Source: Pseudomonas wadenswilerensis (GTDB taxonomy: Bacteria > Pseudomonadota > Gammaproteobacteria > Pseudomonadales > Pseudomonadaceae). From it: a stretch of DNA of 64,000 bases. Location: assembly GCF_900497695.1 (NCBI RefSeq), contig NZ_UIDD01000008.1:248001-312000 (forward strand), written 5' to 3'. The position numbers and the translations under genes are program-made. A model generated the notes under the pieces. It worked only from the letters and a program-made list of their open reading frames with translations, searched no databases and was not told where the DNA came from. Each line of letters opens with the position of its first letter. Positions within the stretch are counted from its first letter, which is position 1. Positions 8,717 to 17,844 of the stretch are shown here, in pieces.

Positions 8717-9451
8717 ATGGAACATGTCGATCACATCCTGATCGTCGACGATGATCGCGAGATCAGGGAGCTGGTAGGCAACTACTTGAAAAAGAACGGG
8801 TTGCGCACGACCATCGTCGCCGACGGCCGGCAGATGCGCGCCTTTCTCGAATCCGATGTGGTCGACCTGATCGTGCTCGACATCATGATGCCCGGTGACG
8901 ATGGCCTGCTACTGTGCCGCGAACTGCGCGCCGGCAAGCACAAGGCCACGCCGGTGCTGATGCTGACCGCCCGCAACGACGAAACCGACCGCATCATCGG
9001 CCTGGAAATGGGCGCCGACGACTACCTGACCAAACCCTTCTCGGCCCGCGAGCTACTGGCGCGGATCAACGCGGTGCTGCGCCGTACGCGCATGCTGCCG
9101 CCGAACCTGACCATCAGCGAAAGCAGCCGCCTGATCGGCTTCGGCCACTGGCGCCTGGATACCACGGCGCGTCACCTGCTCGATGCCGACGGCACCCTGG
9201 TGGCCCTGAGCGGCGCCGAGTACCGGCTGCTGCGGGTGTTCCTCGATCATCCGCAACAGGTGCTCAGCCGCGAGCAACTGCTCAACCTCACCCAGGGCCG
9301 CGAGGCGGATATCTTCGACCGCTCCATCGACCTGCTGGTCAGCCGTCTGCGCCAGCGCTTGCAGGATGATGCCCGCGAACCGGCCTATATCAAGACAGTG
9401 CGCAGCGAGGGCTACGTGTTCTCCTTGCCTGTGCAACTGGTCGAGGCCTGA
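8717..9451 (+). CDS. OmpR-family response regulator
   Basis: About 244 residues. The receiver domain (HILIVDDDREIRELVGNYL) has the phosphoacceptor Asp55 in LIVLDIMMPG and the conserved Lys in DDYLTKPF. The C-terminal winged helix (LSGAEYRLLRVFLDHPQQVLSREQLL, then SIDLLVSRLRQRL) is of OmpR/PhoB type. It forms a two-gene operon with the sensor kinase two bases downstream. No target can be assigned from the sequence. Confidence 0.93.
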   Translation: MEHVDHILIVDDDREIRELVGNYLKKNGLRTTIVADGRQMRAFLESDVVDLIVLDIMMPGDDGLLLCRELRAGKHKATPVLMLTARNDETDRIIGLEMGADDYLTKPFSARELLARINAVLRRTRMLPPNLTISESSRLIGFGHWRLDTTARHLLDADGTLVALSGAEYRLLRVFLDHPQQVLSREQLLNLTQGREADIFDRSIDLLVSRLRQRLQDDAREPAYIKTVRSEGYVFSLPVQLVEA

Positions 9452-9453
9452 GC

Positions 9454-10755
9454 ATGAACAACCTGCTGCGCTGGCCGCGCACACTCGCCTCGCGCCTGGC
9501 GCTGATCTTCTTCACCGGCCTGGTGCTGGCTTACGGCTTGTCGTTCAGTTTCCAGTTCTACGAGCGTTACCAGAGCTCGCGCTCGATGATGCTCGGCAAC
9601 CTGGAGCAGGACGTCGCCACCTCCGTGGCCATCCTCGACCGCTTGCCGGCCGCCGAACGCACCGCCTGGCTGCCGCGCCTGGAGCGACGCACCTACCGCT
9701 ACCGCCTGGATGCCGGCGAGCCCGGCCAGCGCCTGAGCATGGACGACGCGCCCATGGCCGCGCTGTCCATCGGCAAGGCCCTGGGTGGGCAGTATGTGCT
9801 GGATTACCAGAACATCCCCGGGCCCAAGCCGCACTTCCAGGTACGCCTGCGCCTGGCCGACGGCGCGCCGCTGAGCGTCGACGTCACCCCGGCGCCGGTA
9901 CCCATGTCGAGCTGGCTACCCGTGGTGCTGCTGATCCAGCTGGCACTTCTGTTGCTGTGCACCTGGCTGGCGGTGAAAATCGCGATCCGCCCGCTGACCC
10001 GCCTGGCCGAAGCGGTCGACCAGCTCGACCCCAACGCCCCGGGGCCGCAACTGGACGAAAGCGGCCCTCGGGAAGTGGTGTATGCCGCAGTGGCCTTCAA
10101 CAGCCTGCAAGCACGCATCGGCGCCTACCTGAAAGAGCGCATGCAACTGCTGGCGGCGATCTCCCATGACCTGCAGACGCCGATCACGCGGATGAAGCTG
10201 CGGGTCGAAGCCATGGACAACAGCATCGACAGGGACAAGCTCTGGAGCGCCCTGGAGGCCATGGAGCACCTGGTGCGCGAAGGCGTGGCCTATGCCCGCA
10301 GCATCGATGGCAACAGCGAGGCGCCGTGCCGGGTTAATCTCGATGCCTTTCTCGACAGCCTGGTGTTCGACTACCAGGACAGCGGCCAGCAGGTCGAGCT
10401 GCAAGGCAAGAACGGCGCGCGGATCGAGACCCGCCCGCAAGCCTTGCGCCGGGTGCTAGTGAACCTGATCGACAATGCCCTGAAGTTCGCCGGCGCAGCG
10501 CAGCTTGAGGTGCAGACCGGTACCAGCCACAGCACCATTATCCGCGTGCTCGACCAGGGCCCGGGGATTCCCGCCGAAGAACTCGACGCGGTATTGCAGC
10601 CCTTCTACCGCATAGAGAACTCGCGCAACCGCAGCACCGGCGGCACCGGCCTGGGCCTGGCCATCGCCGCGCAGCTGACCCAGGCCATCGGCGGCACCTT
10701 GACCTTGAGCAACCGTGACGGTGGCGGCCTCTGCGCGCAAATCGAGCTGCACTGA
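9454..10755 (+). CDS. Sensor histidine kinase
   Basis: A 433-residue membrane kinase with transmembrane segments near residues 14-34 and 153-174 flanking a periplasmic sensor loop of about 115 residues. A HAMP-like linker (IRPLTRLAEAVDQL) follows, then the H-box with His238 in AAISHDLQTPITRMKLR. The ATP-binding part includes the N-box (LVNLIDNALKF), the G1 box (VLDQGPGIP) and the G2 box (GGTGLGLAI). It is the cognate partner of the response regulator just upstream. The signal is unknown; the arrangement resembles EnvZ-type kinases. Confidence 0.92.
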   Translation: MNNLLRWPRTLASRLALIFFTGLVLAYGLSFSFQFYERYQSSRSMMLGNLEQDVATSVAILDRLPAAERTAWLPRLERRTYRYRLDAGEPGQRLSMDDAPMAALSIGKALGGQYVLDYQNIPGPKPHFQVRLRLADGAPLSVDVTPAPVPMSSWLPVVLLIQLALLLLCTWLAVKIAIRPLTRLAEAVDQLDPNAPGPQLDESGPREVVYAAVAFNSLQARIGAYLKERMQLLAAISHDLQTPITRMKLRVEAMDNSIDRDKLWSALEAMEHLVREGVAYARSIDGNSEAPCRVNLDAFLDSLVFDYQDSGQQVELQGKNGARIETRPQALRRVLVNLIDNALKFAGAAQLEVQTGTSHSTIIRVLDQGPGIPAEELDAVLQPFYRIENSRNRSTGGTGLGLAIAAQLTQAIGGTLTLSNRDGGGLCAQIELH

Positions 10756-10817
10756 AAGCCCCCTGCGACAGAGCAATACACAACTGCCCGGAAATACTCC
10801 TCCACAAGCGCACATTT

Positions 10818-10836
10818 GAGAATGAATGTTATTATC
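10818..10836. promoter_or_regulatory. Candidate Fur box
   Basis: GAGAATGAATGTTATTATC matches the 19-bp Fur consensus GATAATGATAATCATTATC at 14 positions. It lies about 33 bases upstream of the PchR-like AraC gene, which fits iron-repressed expression of a siderophore-uptake regulator. Confidence 0.6.
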
Positions 10837-10868
10837 GTGAACGTTATCTACCGCCACGAGCTCGCGCC

Positions 10869-11804
10869 TTGTCCGCACCGACCCGTTACCTGCTGTCCGA
10901 CTTCCACGCCCTGGGGCACCGCTACAACGTGCACTACAGCTTGCCCGAAGGCGATGGCGGCGAAGACGACCCGTGCCTGATGCAGGGGCGGATCAGCGAA
11001 CATGGCCTGGCCCCCGGGTTCAGCCTGGTGCATTCGGATGTACAGCCCTATCACACGTTCCGCGCCGACTCACTGGACATGCCCGGCCTGTCCCTGGCCC
11101 TGGTGCTCGATGGCGAAGCAACGATCTCCTATACCGCTGTTCAACGCCTGCAACCCGGCACTTGCATGACCACCCTTTGCGCCGATGGTCGGCCGATGTC
11201 GGCGCTGCATCGGCGCGGTGCCAACCTGCGCGGGCTCAACCTGGCGGTGCGTCAGCCCGAAGATGTTGGTGAAGAGGCACTGGCCGACCTGATCCAGGCC
11301 CGGCTGCGCAGCCACGGCTCGGTTTTGAGCCATTGGCAATTGCCCGCTTATCTGCTGGCTGGCATAGAAGAGTTGCTGGCCGCACGCTGGCAAGGACCAT
11401 TGCAGCACATTCTCTGCCAGGGCGTGAGCCTGCAACTGCTGGCCCACGCCCTGGCACAGTTCGAGCCAAAACCGACGAGCAGCACCCTCTGCGCTCGCGA
11501 CCGACTGATGCTCGAACGGGTCCGCGAGCATCTGCACCTGCAACCCGGCGATGATCATAACCTGGCCGATCTCGCGCGTTTGGCATGCATGAGCAGCAGC
11601 TCGCTGCGCGGCAAGTTTCGCCTGCTGTATGGCCAGTCGGTGTTCGCCTACCTGCGTGACCGGCGCCTGGACCAAGCCCGGCAATTGCTCAACGAAGGTT
11701 GGCGCATTCAGCAGGCGGCGCACTATGTCGGGTACCGTCATGCCAGTAATTTTGCCACGGCATTTCGCCAGCGCTTCGGCCTGTCGCCGCGGGAAATCAC
11801 CTGA
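10869..11804 (+). CDS. AraC-family regulator, PchR-like (siderophore-responsive)
   Basis: A 311-residue protein with an effector domain of about 200 residues and a C-terminal AraC double HTH (NLADLARLACMSSSSLRGKFRLLYG, then IQQAAHYVGYRHASNFATAFRQRFGLSP). The domain order, length and neighbouring TonB receptor match the PchR/AlcR group, which activates its receptor gene when the ferri-siderophore enters the cell. TTG 10869 is the likely start; there is no upstream ATG in frame. A candidate Fur box is directly upstream. Confidence 0.78.
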   Translation: MSAPTRYLLSDFHALGHRYNVHYSLPEGDGGEDDPCLMQGRISEHGLAPGFSLVHSDVQPYHTFRADSLDMPGLSLALVLDGEATISYTAVQRLQPGTCMTTLCADGRPMSALHRRGANLRGLNLAVRQPEDVGEEALADLIQARLRSHGSVLSHWQLPAYLLAGIEELLAARWQGPLQHILCQGVSLQLLAHALAQFEPKPTSSTLCARDRLMLERVREHLHLQPGDDHNLADLARLACMSSSSLRGKFRLLYGQSVFAYLRDRRLDQARQLLNEGWRIQQAAHYVGYRHASNFATAFRQRFGLSPREIT

Positions 11805-11927
11805 GGTTCTCGCCTGCCTTATGCTTTGGCAGCGCCCATACAGGCTCTGGCATCCGGCAAAACTGAGAACCCAGGTAAATGTGAATAATACGCAGACGAT
11901 AACTATACTCTGCGGAGAACTATTCCC

Positions 11928-14126
11928 ATGCAGTACCGCCTTGCTCCTGCCGCTCGTCCTGTCCGCTTGCGCACGGCATTGTTGGGCAGCGCTTTCGTCA
12001 CGCTGATCGCCAGCGCCGAAGAGCCCACCCAACCCGAAAGCGATCAGGTCCTGACCCTGCAGGCCATCGACATCCAGGGCGAGGCCTACCAGCCGCAAAC
12101 CACCGAAGGCAGTGGCAGCTATACCACCGGGGCGATGTCCACCGCCATCGGTTTACCCTTGTCGATCAAGGAAACGCCACAGTCGGTGAGCGTGGTCACC
12201 CGCCAGCAGATCGAAGACCAGGAACTGACCACCACTGCCGATATTCTCAACACTGCGCCGGGCGTCTCCTACACCCGCAACGACAGCAATCGCCTGTCGT
12301 TTTCTGCTCGTGGATTTACCATCGACAACTTTCAGTTCGACGGTCTGGCTTCACCGATCAATGGATTGTGGAATTTTGGCGCCACCGAAATGGATTCGGC
12401 AATCTACGACCGGGTCGAAGTGGTACGCGGCTCCACAGGCCTGCTGACCGGTGCCGGCAGCCCATCGGCGGCAGTCAATTTCGTGCGCAAAAGACCGTTG
12501 CCAGATTTCGCCGTGAGTGGCTCGGCGGGTGCCGGGCGCTGGGACGAGCGGCGCGGCGATATCGATGTGTCGACACCACTGAGCGCCGATGGCCGGATCG
12601 CGGCACGGGTGGTGGCAGCCTATTCGGACAAAGACAGCTACGTAAGCTTCCTCGACTATGGCTCACGTACCCTGTACGGCGTGATCAGCAGCGAGCTGAC
12701 ACCTAGCACGCGTCTGACCACCAGCATCGAGTACCAGAAAAACCAAACCAATGGCATGGGCAGCGGATTTCCGCTGTTCTACAGCGACGGTTCGCGCACC
12801 GATTTCGGCCGCTCGGCGGCGAACAACACCAAATGGGCCGACTTCGGAACCGAGTCGACCACGGCCTTCGTCGACCTCGAACATAGCCTGGACAATGACT
12901 GGAAACTGCGCGCCGCCTACAGCCGCTTCGATGGCAACTACCGCATGCGCTACCTCTATCGGGGCGGCTATCCGGACCGCGACAGCGGCCGCGGCATGAA
13001 TGCCAGCTTCCTCAAGTACAACGGCGAACGCAGCCGCGACGACTGGCATCTGACGGCCAACGGACCGTTCCAGCTGCTGGGTCGCAGCCATGAGCTGGCC
13101 CTGGGCTGGATGAGCATCGACGATGACCTGAACATCGACCAGTTCCGCCCTCTGGGCGCGGTACCGGACACCGGCAACTTCATGGACTGGGGCATGGACC
13201 ACATTGCGCAACCGGTCTGGTCAAGCACCCGCGCATCCGGTGACGCCACCCACACGAAACAGACCGGCAGCTACGCCGTGGTGCGTTTCTCGCTTGCCGA
13301 CCCGCTGCACCTGATCATCGGCACACGGATCAGCGACTGGCAAATCGACCAGGATTACTACGGCAGTCAGCGCAAATACCGCTACCACAATGAGGTTACG
13401 CCTTACGCTGGCCTGATCTATGACATCGACAAGACTTACAGCGTGTACACCAGCTACACCAGCATCTTCAACCAGCAGAATGCCCGTAGCGCCGACGGCA
13501 GCATCCTCGATCCGGTGACCGGCGACAGCTACGAAGCGGGAATCAAGGCAGGCTACTTTGACGGTCGTCTGAATGCCGCTTTTGCGGTGTATCGCACCCA
13601 GCAGGAAGGCCTGGCCGAAGCCATCCCGGGAGTGAACGTGGAAGGCCAGGCCAATGAGCAAGCCTACAAGGCTGGCACGGGGGCGCGCGTCGACGGGTTT
13701 GACCTGGAACTGGCCGGGCAGCTCAGTGAAGTGTGGAACCTGTCGGCCAGCTACACCCATTTCATCGCCCGCAACAGCGACGGCGAAGCGATCAACAGCA
13801 ACTTCCCGCGCAGCCAGGCCAAGCTGTTCAGCACCTACCGCCTAAGCGGTGCGTTAAGCCGCCTTACCCTCGGTGGTGGCGCTACCTGGCAGAGTGGTAT
13901 CTCCCGTAACAATGTCGCCCGTCCCGGCGGCTTCACCGACCTTGAGCAAGGCAGCCATACCCTGTTCAACCTGATGGCGCGTTATCAACTTACCGATTAC
14001 ATCAGCGTCAGCGCTCATGTCGACAACCTGTTCGACAAGCGCTATTACGAACAGGTCGGCTTCTACAGCCAGGGCTGGTGGGGCGAGCCGCGCAGCATGA
14101 GCATGGGTGTCCGGGCGTCATTTTGA
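11928..14126 (+). CDS. TonB-dependent siderophore receptor (no STN domain)
   Basis: A 732-residue outer-membrane receptor with an N-terminal signal region. The plug domain begins around LSIKETPQSVSVVTRQQIEDQ and includes YDRVEVVRGSTGLLTGAGSP. The beta-barrel ends in a terminal Phe (MSMGVRASF). There is no STN signalling extension before the plug, so it should not signal through a FecR protein. Regulation is instead likely by the PchR-like AraC protein encoded 124 bases upstream. The ferric siderophore it takes up cannot be named. Confidence 0.9.
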   Translation: MQYRLAPAARPVRLRTALLGSAFVTLIASAEEPTQPESDQVLTLQAIDIQGEAYQPQTTEGSGSYTTGAMSTAIGLPLSIKETPQSVSVVTRQQIEDQELTTTADILNTAPGVSYTRNDSNRLSFSARGFTIDNFQFDGLASPINGLWNFGATEMDSAIYDRVEVVRGSTGLLTGAGSPSAAVNFVRKRPLPDFAVSGSAGAGRWDERRGDIDVSTPLSADGRIAARVVAAYSDKDSYVSFLDYGSRTLYGVISSELTPSTRLTTSIEYQKNQTNGMGSGFPLFYSDGSRTDFGRSAANNTKWADFGTESTTAFVDLEHSLDNDWKLRAAYSRFDGNYRMRYLYRGGYPDRDSGRGMNASFLKYNGERSRDDWHLTANGPFQLLGRSHELALGWMSIDDDLNIDQFRPLGAVPDTGNFMDWGMDHIAQPVWSSTRASGDATHTKQTGSYAVVRFSLADPLHLIIGTRISDWQIDQDYYGSQRKYRYHNEVTPYAGLIYDIDKTYSVYTSYTSIFNQQNARSADGSILDPVTGDSYEAGIKAGYFDGRLNAAFAVYRTQQEGLAEAIPGVNVEGQANEQAYKAGTGARVDGFDLELAGQLSEVWNLSASYTHFIARNSDGEAINSNFPRSQAKLFSTYRLSGALSRLTLGGGATWQSGISRNNVARPGGFTDLEQGSHTLFNLMARYQLTDYISVSAHVDNLFDKRYYEQVGFYSQGWWGEPRSMSMGVRASF

Positions 14127-14136
14127 AGGTCGGCGC

Positions 14137-14364
14137 TCAGCCTGGAGCCGGCGCCAGCACGGCGGTGATGCTGGCGAATGGAATACAGCGGCATTCATCA
14201 TCGCAGGCGAAGTACAGCTGCAATTGGTGAGTGCGCCAGTCGATGCTGCGTACTTCGCCTGACTGGGTGTCCATCACTCCGTATTCGGCGGCAAAACAGC
14301 CGTACAGCACCACGGTGTCTCCAGGTTGATACAGGCGAAGACGCTCTTTGTTGTTGTCGTCCAT
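14137..14364 (-). CDS. Hypothetical small protein
   Basis: A 75-residue reading frame starting MDDNNKERLRLYQPGDTVVLYG, with Cys residues in FACDDECRCIPF. No signal peptide or known family is recognised. It lies between the receptor gene (convergent) and the fecR-like gene, in the same direction as the latter. Composition looks coding, but this remains a modest call. Confidence 0.5.
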   Translation of the reverse strand: MDDNNKERLRLYQPGDTVVLYGCFAAEYGVMDTQSGEVRSIDWRTHQLQLYFACDDECRCIPFASITAVLAPAPG

Positions 14365-14445
14365 GTCGGCATGGCTCCGGCCCTTGAGTCGGCATAATCA
14401 CCATCTGCGGGCGGGCGCGCTACTGGTAAAAATACCAGGCACGAC

Positions 14446-15393
14446 TCAGGCCGTTTTCTGTTGCGCCACCAGCGTGATCCAGTAACGGCTGCGCGCCTGC
14501 ACCGCCACTGGCAAGCTGGCAGCCAGCAAGGCCAGGACCCGGTCCGTGTCATCCAGGCGGAAAGTGCCGGTGACTCTTAGCGACTCCAGCGCCGGGTCCC
14601 AGCGCAGCCAGCCCGGGCGATAACGCGACAGTTCACGCAAAAACTGCCCCAGCGGCTGGTTATTGACACTCAACACACCGTCGCGCCAATCCGGTTGATG
14701 CGGATCGAAACGGTCCATGGCGCCACTGCCGTCGGCGTTGATGGTCAGTTGATCGCCAACCTGCAAGGCCAGCGCCGTGCCGTGGCGCGGCTGTACCTGC
14801 ACCGAGCCATGCAGTACGGCGATACGGCACTGCTTGGCATCGCGGCGCAGGCAGACCTGGGCCTGGCCGACGCTCACCCGGGCCATGCCGAGATCGACGT
14901 GCAGCGCTTGTGCGCGGCTGACACTCAAGGCGATTTCGCCCTCGACCAACGTCAGGCGCTGGTGGGCAAGGTCAAGGTTGACGGCCGTTGCGGTGTTCAA
15001 TTGCAGCAGGCTGCCATCGGCCAGGCGCACACCGCGGCGCTCGCCCACTGCGGTACGCAAGTCGGCGCGCAGAGCCTGCAGCGGCGTCTGCTGGCTGAGC
15101 AACCCGCCGGCGGGCAGTAGCAGTGCCAACGCCAGGCCGCGCTTGAGCAGGGTTCGGCGGCTCGTTTCGGGGCGATCCAGGCTGGCCATGGCCAAGGCTG
15201 GCGGCACCTCTTGAAAGCGCTGGCGCAAGCCTTCGGCGCGCTGCCAGATCTGCTCATGCTGCGGGTTGGCCGCGCGCCAGTGCTGCAACTGCTGCAGGTC
15301 ATCAGCGCTGGCCCGCCCGGAATCGAGCAGGGCCAGCCAGCGCGCGGCGGTGCGGGCCAGTTGCCGGGATTCGCGAGTGACGGTGCGGTTCAT
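14446..15393 (-). CDS. FecR-family anti-sigma/sigma regulator
   Basis: About 315 residues. The N-terminal DUF4880-type anti-sigma segment (ARTAARWLALLDSGRASADDLQQLQHWRAANPQHEQIWQRAE) is followed by one transmembrane helix (RGLALALLLPAGGLL) and a periplasmic FecR domain (GERRGVRLADGSLLQLNTATAVNLD), ending in a STN-binding-like region. FecR proteins pass the signal from a siderophore-loaded receptor to the ECF sigma factor. ATG 15393 overlaps the sigma stop (ATGA), which argues for coupling. No receptor with an STN domain lies beside it. Confidence 0.9.
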   Translation of the reverse strand: MNRTVTRESRQLARTAARWLALLDSGRASADDLQQLQHWRAANPQHEQIWQRAEGLRQRFQEVPPALAMASLDRPETSRRTLLKRGLALALLLPAGGLLSQQTPLQALRADLRTAVGERRGVRLADGSLLQLNTATAVNLDLAHQRLTLVEGEIALSVSRAQALHVDLGMARVSVGQAQVCLRRDAKQCRIAVLHGSVQVQPRHGTALALQVGDQLTINADGSGAMDRFDPHQPDWRDGVLSVNNQPLGQFLRELSRYRPGWLRWDPALESLRVTGTFRLDDTDRVLALLAASLPVAVQARSRYWITLVAQQKTA

Positions 15394-15899
15394 AGCTCGA
15401 CCAGCAGGCAATGCTCATAGGCCTGGGCCATGTAGCGCTTGACGGTACGCTCACTGACAGCCAGACGCTCGGCGATCTGTGCGTAGCTCAGGCCTTCGAG
15501 CTGCGACCAGAGAAACGCCCGACGCACCACTGCCGGTAAACCGTCGAGCAGTTCGTCCAGGGCCTGCAGGGTTTCCAGTAGCAGCCAGCGCTGCTCCGGC
15601 GAAGGCACCCGTGCCTCAGGCAGGTTGGCCAGGGCATCGAGGTAGGCGCGCTCCAGGCTGCGGCGCGTGTGGAAGTTGATCAGCAAACGCTTGCCGACGG
15701 TCAGCAGATAGGCCCGCGGTTCGCGCAACTCGCTGAGCACCTGGGGGCTGGCCAGCACCCGCAGGAAGGTGTCCTGGCTGAGGTCGGCGGCATCCCAGCG
15801 GTTGCCCAGGCGCTGGTACAGCCAGTGCTCAAGCCAGCTGCGATGCTCCCGATAGAGGCCATGCAGGGTCTGCTCGGTGGGGCCCGCCGCTTCGCTCAT
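15390..15899 (-). CDS. FecI-like ECF sigma factor
   Basis: A 169-residue ECF sigma factor. Region 2 includes RWDAADLSQDTFLRVLAS and the -10 recognition helix around EPRAYLLTVGKRLLINFHTRR. Region 4 is the C-terminal HTH LSYAQIAERLAVSERTVKRYMAQAYEHC. It is the iron-starvation (FecI) type and is paired with the downstream fecR-like gene. A strong Fur-type site lies 29-47 bases upstream, so expression should rise under iron limitation. Confidence 0.92.
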   Translation of the reverse strand: MSEAAGPTEQTLHGLYREHRSWLEHWLYQRLGNRWDAADLSQDTFLRVLASPQVLSELREPRAYLLTVGKRLLINFHTRRSLERAYLDALANLPEARVPSPEQRWLLLETLQALDELLDGLPAVVRRAFLWSQLEGLSYAQIAERLAVSERTVKRYMAQAYEHCLLVEL

Positions 15900-15927
15900 G
15901 TCAACGCACCTGGATTGATTAGACTCA

Positions 15928-15946
15928 AATGAGATTGATTCTAATT
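15928..15946. promoter_or_regulatory. Candidate Fur box upstream of the first fecI-like gene
   Basis: AATGAGATTGATTCTAATT differs at only two positions from AATGAGAATGATTCTCATT, a form of the Fur box often seen before FecI genes. It lies upstream of the minus-strand sigma gene. Confidence 0.7.
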
Positions 15947-15972
15947 AATACCCCTGCGCAAACCAAGCGCTA

Positions 15973-16815
15973 TTACATGGCTTTTATCATCTGCCAGCGC
16001 TGGCGCACTTCCCGCACCGTACTGGCAGATACCCCGCGCAGTTCGCGCGGATAGTCCACCTGCGGGTTTTCCTCGAAGCGCGTGGCACAGAACTGGCCGT
16101 TGCTGGCGCGCAGGATATAGCCGCTGTCCTGGCAATCGGCCGAGGCCAGGTACAGCACGCCGGGGACAACCCACTCGGGCTTGAGATCCTCGGGTTCGCC
16201 TTGCTGGCCCCACATGCGCGTGCGCGCCACCGGCGAAATCGCGTTGACCCGAATCCCGTGCTCGGCGCCCTCGGCAGCCAGGGCGTTCATGATCCCCAAT
16301 TGCGCCATCTTGCCGGCGGCGTAGGCGCCAAGGCCGATCTGCGCATGGCGCAGGTACATGGCCCGGTCGGAGGTGGTGAGCACGATGCGCCCGCTACCGG
16401 AGGCCTTGAGCGCAGGCCAGGCGTGCTTGCTCAGCCACAGCGGCGCGTGAACATTGATGGCCAGGGCGCGCTCGATGAAATCGGCGCTGCTGTCCTCGAC
16501 ATTCTGATAACCGACCCAGCCAGCGTTATGGACCAGCGCATCGAGGCCGCCAAAGGCGTCCAGTACCTTGGCAAGCAACTGCTGGCAGGCCTGTTCATCG
16601 CCAAGCTCGGCGCTGTGGCCGATCACCTGGTGGCCTTCGTTGCGCAAGGACTGGGCCGCGGCTTCGGCTATCGAAGCGTCGCTGCCACACCCCACGCGGT
16701 CGGTGCCAAGGTCGCTGATGACGACTTGAGCACCGGTTTCTGCCAGGGCACGGGCATAGGCCAGGCCCAGGCCACGGGCGCCGCCAGTGATGAGTACAGT
16801 TCTGGATGAAATCAC
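15973..16815 (-). CDS. SDR-family oxidoreductase
   Basis: A 280-residue short-chain dehydrogenase/reductase. The Rossmann nucleotide-binding motif is TGGARGLG near residue 10, NAG occurs in LVHNAGWVG, and the catalytic Tyr and Lys are in GAYAAGK with Ser in VLTTSDRAMY. The acid after the second strand (ISDLGTD) suggests NAD(H). The C-terminal 50 residues extend past the minimal fold. Substrate unknown. It is divergent from a LysR-type gene and is its probable target. Confidence 0.88.
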   Translation of the reverse strand: MISSRTVLITGGARGLGLAYARALAETGAQVVISDLGTDRVGCGSDASIAEAAAQSLRNEGHQVIGHSAELGDEQACQQLLAKVLDAFGGLDALVHNAGWVGYQNVEDSSADFIERALAINVHAPLWLSKHAWPALKASGSGRIVLTTSDRAMYLRHAQIGLGAYAAGKMAQLGIMNALAAEGAEHGIRVNAISPVARTRMWGQQGEPEDLKPEWVVPGVLYLASADCQDSGYILRASNGQFCATRFEENPQVDYPRELRGVSASTVREVRQRWQMIKAM

Positions 16816-16872
16816 AAGCAGTCTCCTGATGGGCCGTTCAGCCTAGCCAGTGAGCACCGCAAAGTTGAATAC

Positions 16873-16907
16873 TATCGGGCTGACCCGCCGATATCCTGCC
16901 GATATCG
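16873..16907. promoter_or_regulatory. Candidate LysR operator (repeated CCGATA half-sites)
   Basis: TATCGG at 16873-16878 and CCGATA at 16888-16893 form an inverted repeat with a nine-base spacer, and a second CCGATATC follows at about 16899. The cluster sits in the shared region between the divergent SDR and LysR genes, where LysR-type sites are expected. Confidence 0.45.
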
Positions 16908-16929
16908 ATGCGCATCAAGGACGCCCGCC

Positions 16930-17844
16930 GTGATCGAAACCCGCCTGCTCCGCCAGTTCATCGCCGTGGCCGAAGAGCTGCACTTTCACCGCGCCGCCGA
17001 ACGCCTGCACATGGCCCAGCCGCCCTTGAGCCAGGCCATTGGCAGGCTTGAACAGCGTCTGGGGTTTGCCCTGTTCACCCGTCACTCCCGAGGTGTTGCG
17101 CTGACCGCTGCCGGAGCGGCGTTTGTGCAAACAGCGCGGGCGACCCTGGCGACCTTGCAGCAAGGCATCGTCCAGGCCCGGCACGTGGCTGAAGGCATTG
17201 CCGGGCAGTTGCGCATCGGCAGCCTGGCGCTGGCCGGCTATCCACTGCTGCTCAATGCGCTCAAGCAGTTTCGTGCCGACTGGCCCAAGGTACAGCTGGA
17301 CCTGCAGCAGGGATCGTCGGCGCAGTTGGTCGAGAACCTGCTCGATGGCCAGCTGGATATCGCCGTGGTCAGGCAATTGCCGATCATGAGCGAACGCCTG
17401 AGCAGCCGCTTGTTGCTGGAAGAGGAGATTCTGCTGGCGGTGCCGAGTGAACATTCTCGCACTGGCGAAACATCTGTCAGCCTGGCGGACTTTGCCGATG
17501 AAGATTTCGTCTTCACCCCACAAGCCTTGGGCGCCGGGTACCATCAGCAACTGCTTGACCTGTGCCAAAGCGCAGGCTTTTACCCACGCATCAGCCAGCA
17601 GGCGGCGCAGTTGCAAACGCTGATCAACCTGGTGGGTTGCGGGTTCGGCATCGCTTTGGTGCCGGCGGCAGCCGCCCAGGCCAATGCCCAGCCGGGGGTA
17701 CGCTTTTGCCATTTGCTGGGAGCCAGCCCGCGATTGGGTCTGTACCTGGTGTGGCGCAGCGACGATCCCTCGCCGCTGCCGGGGCGCTTTATCGCGTTGA
17801 CTGAAAGCGCGGACACTGACCTTCGAGCCGATAACGCACGGTAA
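16930..17844 (+). CDS. LysR-family transcriptional regulator
   Basis: A 304-residue LysR protein starting at GTG 16930. The N-terminal HTH reads LRQFIAVAEELHFHRAAERLHMAQPPLSQAIGRLEQRLGFALFTR. The effector domain follows (LRIGSLALAGYPLLLNALKQFRADWPKVQLDLQQG) with the usual two-lobe layout. The HTH resembles the subgroup of LysR proteins regulating aromatic or short-chain metabolism. It is divergent from the SDR gene. Its 3' end overlaps the convergent DUF2790 gene by 56 bases. Confidence 0.9.
   Translation: MIETRLLRQFIAVAEELHFHRAAERLHMAQPPLSQAIGRLEQRLGFALFTRHSRGVALTAAGAAFVQTARATLATLQQGIVQARHVAEGIAGQLRIGSLALAGYPLLLNALKQFRADWPKVQLDLQQGSSAQLVENLLDGQLDIAVVRQLPIMSERLSSRLLLEEEILLAVPSEHSRTGETSVSLADFADEDFVFTPQALGAGYHQQLLDLCQSAGFYPRISQQAAQLQTLINLVGCGFGIALVPAAAAQANAQPGVRFCHLLGASPRLGLYLVWRSDDPSPLPGRFIALTESADTDLRADNAR

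Noticed and set aside
11878..11905. Possible Fur or PchR box before the STN-less receptor
   Set aside because: Only scattered matches to GATAAT-type hexamers; too weak to list.
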